A stretch of DNA of 7,451 nucleotides, taken from contig NZDM01000049.1 in NCBI GenBank assembly GCA_002690085.1, positions 1 to 7,451 of the forward strand. Reading direction: 5' to 3'. Positions 1-6,494 of the stretch are shown one piece after another. The stretch comes from Flavobacteriaceae bacterium (lineage in GTDB: Bacteria; Bacteroidota; Bacteroidia; Flavobacteriales; Flavobacteriaceae). Position 1 is the first letter of the stretch. The number at the start of each line of letters is the position of its first letter. The notes beneath the pieces are model-generated. The model saw only the letters and a list, made by a program, of their open reading frames with translations, made no database searches and was not told the DNA's origin. A program made the translations under genes and the position numbers.

Positions 1-410
1 CAATACCATAACAACAACCTACACTTTCACACCCGATGCAGGACAGTGTGCTACAGCTACCGACATGACGGTTGTGATTATTCCAACCCAATCCCCCGCT
101 TTCAACCAAATTGGCCCTTTTTGTGTGGGAGAAACAATACCCTCATTACCCACAACTTCAACTAATGGTATCAATGGGACATGGAGTCCGGCTTCAATGG
201 ACAATACCATAACAACAACCTACACTTTCACACCCGATGCAGGACAGTGTGCTACAGCTACCGACATGACGGTTGTGATTATTCCAACCCAACCCCCTAC
301 TTTCAACCAAATTGGCCCTTTTTGTGTGGGGGAAACAATACCCTCATTGCCCACAACTTCAACTAATGGCATCAATGGAACATGGAGTCCGGCTTCAATG
401 GACAATACCA
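1..410 (+). repeat. Tandem repeat, 201-bp period (two near-identical copies, continues upstream)
   Basis: Bases 1-209 align to 202-410 without gaps at a shift of exactly 201 bp. I count seven mismatches, at about 97% identity. Five are synonymous and two change residues: TQSPAF becomes TQPPTF. The period is 67 codons, so copies can be gained or lost without breaking the frame. From 411 the next copy diverges sharply at the DNA level, although the protein module is still recognisable to about 664. Because base 1 already lies inside a repeat, more copies probably lie upstream. Antisense open frames across 19-210 and 220-417 are by-products of this repeat. Confidence 0.95.
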
Positions 411-1177
411 CCACCACCCTTTATACCTTTTCTCCAAATGGAGGTGCTTGCATTGAAACAGTGAACATGACTGTAACAGTGCTTCAAGAAACAACACCCA
501 CCTTCCAAATTAATGATATTTGTATCGGGGAAACCATTGGGACTTTACCCTCTATATCAAATGAAGGAATCTCAGGGAGTTGGACCCCTGCACCTAACAA
601 TCTGGCTACAACGATTTATACTTTCACGCCTGATGTAGGAGAGTGCTCAACCACCACCACTCAAACCGTTCAAGTAAATCCAGTAAATAATTTGGTAATC
701 TCTACCGAAAGCATTTCTGAGCCTTTTGATACCAACCAAATTATTGAAGTGAGTGTTAGCGGAGGCAGTGGAGATTACGAGTACCAACTAGACGGAGGAA
801 GTTGGCAAAATAGTCCTATTTTTCAAAACGTAGTGGGCTGTGAAGATCACATTGTAAAAGTAAGAGATGTTGAAGGCTGTAGCAATGACCCCGAAACAAC
901 GGTCACTATTTTGGAGTACCCAAAATTCTTCACTCCTAACGGAGACGGCTACAATGATTTCTGGAACATTAAATGCTTGCAAACTCAGTCTGGGAGTATT
1001 TCAATTTTTAATCGCCATGGCAAGCTCTTAAATCAATTTAAAACAAATTTTCCTGGATGGAACGGAACTTACAATGGTAAGTTATTGCCCGCAAGTGACT
1101 ACTGGTTCATAGTAACTTATTACGACGAAAATGGAAAAGAAAAACAATTTAAATCCCATTTTTCATTGATACGTTAA
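1..1177 (+). CDS. T9SS type B sorted repeat adhesin, C-terminal part (5' end outside window)
   Basis: This is the C-terminal 391 codons of a large cell-surface or secreted protein. The frame is open from base 2 and ends at TAA 1175-1177; the first internal ATG (65) lies inside a repeat and is not the start. In order it holds: the tail of one module (2-67), two 67-residue modules (68-268, 269-469), a diverged 65-residue module (470-664), a SprB-like segment (about 680-907, with GGSGDYEYQLDGG and a paired-Cys ending), and a type B T9SS sorting domain (about 920-1174: FFTPNGDGYNDFW, IFNRHGKLL, GWNGTYNG, SDYWFIV, FSLIR). Each module carries CVGE or CIGE, a GTWSP-like turn, YTF-P and a second Cys. 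In this family the C-terminal domain directs export through T9SS and surface attachment or release. An adhesin role is inferred; no enzyme domain is visible in this part. The neighbouring gene converges on it. Confidence is high for the sorting domain and low for the exact function. Confidence 0.93.
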   Translation, partial: NTITTTYTFTPDAGQCATATDMTVVIIPTQSPAFNQIGPFCVGETIPSLPTTSTNGINGTWSPASMDNTITTTYTFTPDAGQCATATDMTVVIIPTQPPTFNQIGPFCVGETIPSLPTTSTNGINGTWSPASMDNTTTTLYTFSPNGGACIETVNMTVTVLQETTPTFQINDICIGETIGTLPSISNEGISGSWTPAPNNLATTIYTFTPDVGECSTTTTQTVQVNPVNNLVISTESISEPFDTNQIIEVSVSGGSGDYEYQLDGGSWQNSPIFQNVVGCEDHIVKVRDVEGCSNDPETTVTILEYPKFFTPNGDGYNDFWNIKCLQTQSGSISIFNRHGKLLNQFKTNFPGWNGTYNGKLLPASDYWFIVTYYDENGKEKQFKSHFSLIR

Positions 1178-1202
1178 ACAGCTATAAGCAGTAGTCTAAA
1201 AA
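1178..1202. other. Short convergent intergenic gap, no clear terminator
   Basis: Only 25 bp separate the stop codons of the adhesin (+) and the outer-membrane protein (-). I see no GC-rich hairpin followed by a T-run on either strand. The two transcripts probably overlap at their 3' ends or terminate inside each other's coding region. Confidence 0.6.
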
Positions 1203-4200
1203 TCAGAAATACGCCTTTAATTGAACCGTTCCCGTGTGAATGGTCTGACTTGTTTCTGTTTTACGACCAAAATAATTCAAATTTAAATCCAAGTATTTTG
1301 TCAAGCGTTTTTGGGCAATGAGGGACCATGTGAAATTTGTTCCAGGCTGAAGCCCCTCCATCATTTGATAAGCTACGGGGTTGTTGGCATTCCCACGGAA
1401 ATTATTGGAAAAATAATTTAACTCAGCAGAAATGGCTGCCTTTTGATTTTGAGTGAGAACAGCAGAAACACCCAACTTGTGTTGCTCTAAAATTTCCTGT
1501 CCGAGAATTAAATTGTTTTTTTTATGAAACTGGTAAAACAAATCAAAGCGCTTATTGTCGTCCAACAAATACGACACTTTTGGACTCACAAGCCACTGCT
1601 CTAAATCATAATTTCTTGATGTGAAATTTTCACTAGTAGCTCTATTGCTTTCAATATTTGTCTGAAAATTCAAAAGCCATTGATCCTGAATCTTGTGTGT
1701 AAAATTAAATTGATGGCCAGATCCTTTTTGAGTGATAGCACCAAAAGAAAGTACATTTTTTAACTCGGAATCAAAATAACTGTAAGACATTGTAAAGTGT
1801 TGTTTTCCGCGGTTAAAAAACAATTGATTTCTAAAATTAGACTGCAATCCCAATTGTTGTTCTGATTCAGATTTAAATGGATTTAAATTAATATTCTGAA
1901 ATGCATTTCGATCTTTTCGATCTATGAGATAAGTTGTCAAATTATAAAAATGGGCCCAAAATTTTTGACGTTTATTAGTAGAATTTGCCCATTGTATAGG
2001 GTCGAAAGTAAGCGATTGACTCAAGCGGTTTTGATGGGTTCTGATAAAAACTTGATTGGGCAGTAGTACACGTATATAGGTCGCTTGATCTTGAAACTGC
2101 GCCACTTCAAATTCTTCAAGTTCTTGAATCCCATTGTCATTGTAATCGAACCAAACAAAAGAACCACGCCCAGGCTCTACCTCAACATAGGTGAAATCCT
2201 GTTGTGGCAATCGCCCAGAATTAGTTTCATAAACGGTTTGCCATTGCATTAGATTTTTAAGGAAACTTTGATTGTAAAAAATCCTAGAGTTTAAAGACTT
2301 TTGAAGCGATTGGTTTTGTGTCTTTAAATTAAAAAGACGGTAATTGACAAACAGACTTAAATCCGTGTTTTTTGAGGCGATTAATTTAGAATTTAAGTAA
2401 TAGGTGTCCGATTGATTAACGCGTTGTAAACGGTTATCTTGAACACTGTCATTAACGCGGTGAACATAGCCAACTTTTACAAAAACTTTGGTAGAATCAC
2501 CAACGCCTAAAAACCCTTCGTAAGAAGAAAATCTTTGACTGAGTGAATCCAATTGGCTGTCAATCTGTGAAACGATTTTATTGTTTTCAGTTGAGAATTT
2601 CACCCCAGGCCAGAACTTCCCTACCTGGTATTTTAGTTGAGATATGGATCTTAAAAAATTGGAAGATGTACGATCGCTATTTGTTTTTAAAACACTCGAA
2701 TGGGTTTGAAATTCTAGTTTATCTGCTTTCAAATTAGCCCTTAAAAGATGGCGGTTACCGCTGTAGTTTTTAGAGAAATTCAAATACTGAAAAGCATAAT
2801 TAATTTGCCCTACCTCAGCTCTTGATAAGGCAATAGCATTTTTCGCAAACAACTGAGTTCCCATTTCTGAGGCAATTCCGTTTCCCAAAGGGTTGTCGAG
2901 GTTCCAATCTCTATTGAATTCTGGATTGTAAAGGGTTTGTATATTCCTAAAATCTTTATGAATATAGTCTAACCCTGAAAAAAGATCAATGGTCCAACCC
3001 TTCAAAGAACGCAACAACTGATGCGTCATATCATAGCGGGCAGCCAAACCATCGTTATTGCTGTCCGATAAGTTCGAGAATAAATTTAAATCGTTTCGGC
3101 TGGCAGCCAGTTCAAAGTCAAGTTGTGTTTTTTTGGAGGGATTGTAGCGTCCATTAAGGACTGCCAATTGCAATTTTACTGGTGCCACTAATTGTACAAT
3201 AGGTGCATAATTCCCCTGTGGTTGCCCAGAAATTGGAGCAATGTACTCATAGATATTTGAAATGGAACTGGAATTGACCAATATATAATCTCCCTGCTGA
3301 TTACCTACCGACAAAAAATTAACTTGGTATAAATCGTCATCTGGATTGTTAGAAAACACAAAGATATCCTGACCATTTAGAAGCTCTTTTTTATATAAAA
3401 TCCGATTTTCAGAAAATTCTTGTGGGCTGGCTGAGGGGGCTGTCATTAAAGACCTGTCGTCTCCAGCCTGTGATAAAATATCCGCTTGGGCATTGCTTAA
3501 GTTTTGCTGAAGCGGTTGGTTTTTCAAGTCATTTTCATTGTAAAATGACATTCCTAGCTGAAACTTTTTAGTGCTAAATTGTCCTCCAGCATATCCAACA
3601 AAACGGGTGTAATTTCTCTCACTGTACTGATAATCTACCGTAACACGCATTTCTGAATTAATAGGAAATGTTGGATTAAATACAATTTCTCCGGCATTGT
3701 AATCGATAATATAATCATTGGTAGCGCCGCGTTCTAGCGCCAAACCATTCACATATACGGTTTCACTGCCAGAAACAATCAACACAAACAATTCATTGTT
3801 AGGACCCTTTAACTTGTAGGGGCCTTGATTGCCCTCTTGAGCCGTAAATTGACTTCTGACGAACTGGCCTCTCACCAAGGCGCCAGAGACAAAAGCAGAA
3901 GTTTCTGATGTGTTAGATTTAAAACGAGAACGCACCAACAAGCCTTGGACACGCTTAGAAAATTCAGCAAAATAAGAGCTTGAATTCTCTAAGTCAATAT
4001 CGCCGGCTCTTATGGACCATCGGTCTGTAAAGGCTTCAATAAAAACTTGATCAAATTCGTCTAAACGCTGTGAATATCCACTTTGTTGCAATGGAATATT
4101 AGCGTCTTGTATGGAAGCTCTGAGCGTAACTTTTTCGTTTAGTTTCCCACTAATTTGAAGGTCTAATTCACTGTTTAATACAGAATTCTGATTGTTGCCA

Positions 4201-4640
4201 ATGGTCACGCCTCTTGAAAGACTTCCCGAAGTTGTTAAACCATCAAATGGGATAGGGCCTTGATCCTCGTTAGGCCTAGAAAGTTGATACAACTTGCTTG
4301 GCAAACCCGTAGAGTTTACAATAACGGCTGTGTCTAATTGTTTGTAAGTACGGGTCATAAAATCTGGGAACCTCAAATACTGAACCTTAACAGAGTCTAA
4401 ATCCAATGCAGCAGGCTTAAAGCTTAAAACAGCCGTGTTATAATCCATTGTATAAAGCGAATCTGCCAGCGGCTTATTTTGTAAATCTAGCACTTTGAAA
4501 TAAGAAGAATTGACCCCAACACTGTCCAAAACTAACTGCGCTTTAACGGCTATTTTTTTGGATTGAATCAGCGGTTCTTCAACTTGTGACCAAGACCAAA
4601 AAAAAGACAACAATAAAATGAAAGTATTTAATAAGCGCAT
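1203..4640 (-). CDS. Large outer-membrane beta-barrel-like protein of an unnamed Bacteroidota family
   Basis: I recognise the type of protein but no established name. From ATG 4640-4638 it has 1145 residues, ending at TGA 1205-1203. It has a signal peptide (MRLLNTFILLLSFFWSWS, probably cut before Q19) and an N-terminal beta-rich region to about 115. A conserved-looking block follows (SRGVTIGNNQNSVLNSELDL at 142-161, then the QRLDEFDQVFIE and RAGDIDL stretches to about 217), then GSETVYVNG and DYIIDYNAGEIVF (about 290-321). The rest is a long series of alternating aromatic strands ending in LKAYF; a terminal Phe is typical of outer-membrane barrels. Two calcium-loop-like motifs occur at about 526-537 and 832-843. 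The frame also extends to a GTG at 4664 (1153 residues), but the ATG gives a cleaner signal peptide and leaves room for a promoter. The GDIDL block faintly recalls SprA, the T9SS translocon, but this protein is about half its size, so no SprA assignment is made. Role unknown; outer-membrane location inferred. Confidence 0.88.
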   Translation of the reverse strand: MRLLNTFILLLSFFWSWSQVEEPLIQSKKIAVKAQLVLDSVGVNSSYFKVLDLQNKPLADSLYTMDYNTAVLSFKPAALDLDSVKVQYLRFPDFMTRTYKQLDTAVIVNSTGLPSKLYQLSRPNEDQGPIPFDGLTTSGSLSRGVTIGNNQNSVLNSELDLQISGKLNEKVTLRASIQDANIPLQQSGYSQRLDEFDQVFIEAFTDRWSIRAGDIDLENSSSYFAEFSKRVQGLLVRSRFKSNTSETSAFVSGALVRGQFVRSQFTAQEGNQGPYKLKGPNNELFVLIVSGSETVYVNGLALERGATNDYIIDYNAGEIVFNPTFPINSEMRVTVDYQYSERNYTRFVGYAGGQFSTKKFQLGMSFYNENDLKNQPLQQNLSNAQADILSQAGDDRSLMTAPSASPQEFSENRILYKKELLNGQDIFVFSNNPDDDLYQVNFLSVGNQQGDYILVNSSSISNIYEYIAPISGQPQGNYAPIVQLVAPVKLQLAVLNGRYNPSKKTQLDFELAASRNDLNLFSNLSDSNNDGLAARYDMTHQLLRSLKGWTIDLFSGLDYIHKDFRNIQTLYNPEFNRDWNLDNPLGNGIASEMGTQLFAKNAIALSRAEVGQINYAFQYLNFSKNYSGNRHLLRANLKADKLEFQTHSSVLKTNSDRTSSNFLRSISQLKYQVGKFWPGVKFSTENNKIVSQIDSQLDSLSQRFSSYEGFLGVGDSTKVFVKVGYVHRVNDSVQDNRLQRVNQSDTYYLNSKLIASKNTDLSLFVNYRLFNLKTQNQSLQKSLNSRIFYNQSFLKNLMQWQTVYETNSGRLPQQDFTYVEVEPGRGSFVWFDYNDNGIQELEEFEVAQFQDQATYIRVLLPNQVFIRTHQNRLSQSLTFDPIQWANSTNKRQKFWAHFYNLTTYLIDRKDRNAFQNINLNPFKSESEQQLGLQSNFRNQLFFNRGKQHFTMSYSYFDSELKNVLSFGAITQKGSGHQFNFTHKIQDQWLLNFQTNIESNRATSENFTSRNYDLEQWLVSPKVSYLLDDNKRFDLFYQFHKKNNLILGQEILEQHKLGVSAVLTQNQKAAISAELNYFSNNFRGNANNPVAYQMMEGLQPGTNFTWSLIAQKRLTKYLDLNLNYFGRKTETSQTIHTGTVQLKAYF

Positions 4641-4663
4641 GCTATGTTTAAACTTCAATATCA

Positions 4664-4671
4664 CTAAAATA
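4664..4671 (-). promoter_or_regulatory. Possible -7 box of the outer-membrane protein gene
   Basis: Read on the - strand this is TATTTTAG, one mismatch from the Bacteroidota -7 consensus TAnnTTTG. Its first base is 31 nt before the ATG at 4640, predicting a short leader of about 17 nt. No good -33 TTTG is seen; the nearest candidate is TTTA in the palindrome arm, at short spacing. The box overlaps the alternative GTG at 4664, so if it is real, translation must start at the ATG. Weak evidence in AT-rich DNA. Confidence 0.25.
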
Positions 4672-4686
4672 TTTTGTTGATAGTTT

Positions 4687-4712
4687 TAAATAAAAATGGC
4701 CATTTTTATTTA
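4687..4712. promoter_or_regulatory. Perfect 26-bp palindrome in divergent promoter region
   Basis: The half-site TAAATAAAAATGG is followed directly by its reverse complement, centred between 4699 and 4700 with a TGGCCA core. There is no loop and no mismatch over 26 bp; symmetry breaks at 4686/4713. It lies 46 bp from the ATG of the leftward outer-membrane protein gene and 51 bp from the ATG of xth. A loop-free, AT-rich symmetric site between divergent genes suits the operator of a dimeric regulator. It could instead act as a hairpin in a transcript, but there is no following T-run to make a standard terminator. The bound protein is unknown. Confidence 0.55.
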
Positions 4713-4733
4713 GTGTAAAAGTAAGGCTTTAAT

Positions 4734-4741
4734 TATTTTAG
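4734..4741 (+). promoter_or_regulatory. Possible -7 box of the xth operon
   Basis: This is TATTTTAG on the + strand, the same octamer that faces the opposite way at 4671-4664. It has one mismatch to TAnnTTTG. Its first base is 30 nt before the xth ATG. A TTTA at 4709-4712, in the right arm of the palindrome, lies 21 bp upstream and could serve as a poor -33 element. The near-symmetric placement is more persuasive than either box alone, but such octamers are common in AT-rich DNA. Confidence 0.28.
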
Positions 4742-4763
4742 CTAAAATTATAGTACCAATCTG

Positions 4764-5531
4764 ATGAAAATCATCTCATACAATGTAAATGGCATTCGGG
4801 CAGCTGTAAAAAAGGGATTTGTGGAATGGCTGGTAGCTGCTGATCCTGACGTGATCTGTTTACAAGAAATTAAAGCGCAAAAAGAGCAACTTGATCTAGG
4901 CCTTTTTGAAGCGGCAGGCTACCCTTACCACTATTGGTTCAGTGCACAAAAAAAAGGGTATAGCGGGGTGGCCATTTTATGCAAAAAAAAACCTCAAAAT
5001 ATAATTTATGGAACTGGCATTGCCTCTATGGATTTTGAGGGAAGAAATCTTCGCGTAGATTTCCCTGAAGTTTCCATTATGAGTTTGTATTTACCCTCAG
5101 GAACCAACATCCAACGTTTGGAACATAAGTTTGAATACATGGATTTATTTAGAGCTTATATTGATGAACTAAAAAAAGAAAAATCAAATCTTGTGATTTG
5201 TGGCGATTACAACATTTGCCATGAAGCCATTGATATTCACGACCCAGTACGCAATAAAAACGTATCCGGATTTTTGCCAGAAGAACGGGCTTGGATGGGT
5301 GCTTTTTTAAAGAGTGGCTTTACAGACGCCTTTCGTGCTTTAAACACAGAACCTCACCAATATAGCTGGTGGAGTTACCGCGCAAATTCTAGGGCCAATA
5401 ACAAAGGGTGGCGGCTAGATTACACCCTTGTTTCTGATACTTTAAAACAGAAGATAAAGCGGGCACTCATTTTAAAAGAAGCCGTACACAGCGATCATTG
5501 TCCGGTCTTATTGGAATTAAAAACAAATTAA
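4764..5531 (+). CDS. xth: Exodeoxyribonuclease III (AP endonuclease family)
   Basis: This is a full-length 255-residue enzyme of the Xth/ExoIII class of the endonuclease-exonuclease-phosphatase fold. The family cuts DNA 5' to abasic sites and removes damaged 3' ends in base-excision repair, using Mg2+, in the cytoplasm. All expected active-site positions are visible: N7 in SYNVNGIRA, E35 in CLQEIKAQ (metal), Y109 in SLYLPSG, D148 and N150 in GDYNICHE, D219 in WRLDY, and D244-H245 in HSDHCPV. The WWSYR motif at 202-206 and the LPEERAW stretch are also typical. The length matches the usual 250-270 residues. The ATG at 4764 gives an N-terminus beginning directly at the first beta strand; no Shine-Dalgarno is evident, as is normal in this phylum. 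It leads a tight + strand cluster with the OmpA-type lipoprotein 3 bp downstream. Two A-tracts (4948-4955 and 4983-4991) lie within the gene. Confidence 0.97.
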   Translation: MKIISYNVNGIRAAVKKGFVEWLVAADPDVICLQEIKAQKEQLDLGLFEAAGYPYHYWFSAQKKGYSGVAILCKKKPQNIIYGTGIASMDFEGRNLRVDFPEVSIMSLYLPSGTNIQRLEHKFEYMDLFRAYIDELKKEKSNLVICGDYNICHEAIDIHDPVRNKNVSGFLPEERAWMGAFLKSGFTDAFRALNTEPHQYSWWSYRANSRANNKGWRLDYTLVSDTLKQKIKRALILKEAVHSDHCPVLLELKTN

Positions 5532-5534
5532 ATC

Positions 5535-6494
5535 ATGCAAAAAAAAATCATTCTTCTGATGCTTGTTGTTTTGAACACAACAGCTTGCGTTTCCTCAAAA
5601 TCATTCAATGAACTGGATGTAAAATACCGACAACTCAAATCTGATTATGATGCATTGGCATCCAATAACAGCAATGAAATTGGTGAGAAAAATAAACTGC
5701 AAGCGCAATTGAATGCATTACAAGCGAGGTATGATGCCACCCAAAATGAAAGAGATCAGTTTGAGAAGGATTTGGGAATGCTCCAAAAAAATTACAATCA
5801 ATTAAATGCAGCTTACGCTGCCCTTGAGCAAAACAGTTCTAAAGCTCTTGAAGAAAATGCGAAAAAAAATAGAGCCCTTTTAGAAGCGCTAGCGCTTAAA
5901 GAAGAAGCCCTCGCATTAGAAAATGAGCGCTTGATGCGATTGGAAGCAGATATGCAGGAGCGTTCCGAACGCATCGCTGAGCTTGAAGCGCTAATTACAG
6001 CCAAAGACCAAGCCATGACCGATTTAAAAAATGCGATTTCCAAAGCGCTGATTGCTTTTGAGGGAAAAGGTCTAAGTGTAGAACAACGCGATGGCAAAGT
6101 CTATGTTTCTATGGAAAACAAACTGTTGTTCAAATCTGGGAGTTGGTCTGTTGGAAACCAGGGTCGAAATGCCATTGAGCAGTTAGGTAGTGTGCTTGCA
6201 GAAAATCCTGATATTGCTGTTTTGATTGAAGGCCATACAGACAATGTCCCTTTCTCAAACGGTGGGAAAATTGCAAACAATTGGGATTTATCTACCAAAC
6301 GCGCCACGGCCATTATATCAATTTTAAGTGAAAATAAAGCCATTTCACTCAATAATTTAACGGCAGCAGGGCGAAGCGAATATGCGCCTGTGGAAAGCAA
6401 TGACACCGCTGCAGGTAAAGCCAAAAACAGACGTATTGAAGTGGTTTTAACCCCCAAACTCGATGAAATTTCTAAACTTTTAAATGGGAATTAA
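5535..6494 (+). CDS. OmpA-family peptidoglycan-binding lipoprotein with coiled coil
   Basis: This 319-residue protein is predicted to tether the outer membrane to peptidoglycan. The N-terminus (MQKKIILLMLVVLNTTAC) is a lipoprotein signal with the lipidated Cys at 18; Thr at -3 is a loose lipobox. Residues about 22-170 are charged and Leu/Ala-rich with heptad spacing, indicating a long coiled coil. Residues about 185-308 are an OmpA C-terminal domain: LLFKSGSW, IEGHTDNVPF (D236), WDLSTKRA (R256), AAGRSEYAP and KNRRIEVVL. D236 and R256 correspond to the Asp/Arg pair that binds the peptide's diaminopimelate in OmpA. The residues after the Cys (VSSKSFNE) lack an acidic surface-export signal, so a periplasm-facing position is inferred. 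Database names such as 'MotB' for relatives are misleading here: there is no inner-membrane helix or flagellar context. It starts 3 bp after xth and overlaps the next gene by one base. A 9-A run (5539-5547) lies just after the start codon. Confidence 0.93.
   Translation: MQKKIILLMLVVLNTTACVSSKSFNELDVKYRQLKSDYDALASNNSNEIGEKNKLQAQLNALQARYDATQNERDQFEKDLGMLQKNYNQLNAAYAALEQNSSKALEENAKKNRALLEALALKEEALALENERLMRLEADMQERSERIAELEALITAKDQAMTDLKNAISKALIAFEGKGLSVEQRDGKVYVSMENKLLFKSGSWSVGNQGRNAIEQLGSVLAENPDIAVLIEGHTDNVPFSNGGKIANNWDLSTKRATAIISILSENKAISLNNLTAAGRSEYAPVESNDTAAGKAKNRRIEVVLTPKLDEISKLLNGN

Noticed and set aside
65..67. ATG at 65 as the true start of the first gene
   Set aside because: The frame is open upstream to the window edge and encodes the tail of the same module, so this Met is internal.
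1..410. CRISPR-like repeat array
   Set aside because: The 201-bp units are contiguous, in-frame protein modules with no spacers.
19..417. Two similar antisense open frames (19-210 and 220-417)
   Set aside because: They are the reverse strand of the coding tandem repeat; their mutual similarity follows from the repeat and no start signals support them.
2543..2737. + strand open frame of 64 codons
   Set aside because: It lies wholly inside the outer-membrane protein gene on the other strand and shows no domain or signal; the - strand reading has clear protein character throughout.
1203..4640. SprA or PorU identity for the large outer-membrane protein
   Set aside because: It is about half the length of SprA and lacks any protease domain expected of PorU; only short motif-level resemblance to SprA is seen.
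4687..4712. Rho-independent terminator
   Set aside because: The palindrome is AT-rich, has no loop, and no T-run follows on either strand at the right place; it lies upstream of both genes.
5813..6457. - strand open frames of 94 and 118 codons
   Set aside because: They mirror the coiled-coil and OmpA domain of the lipoprotein gene; their Ser/Ala/Phe-rich composition is that of an antisense shadow.
5535..6494. Flagellar stator protein MotB
   Set aside because: The OmpA domain is shared with MotB, but the N-terminus is a lipoprotein signal rather than a stator transmembrane helix and there is no flagellar gene nearby.
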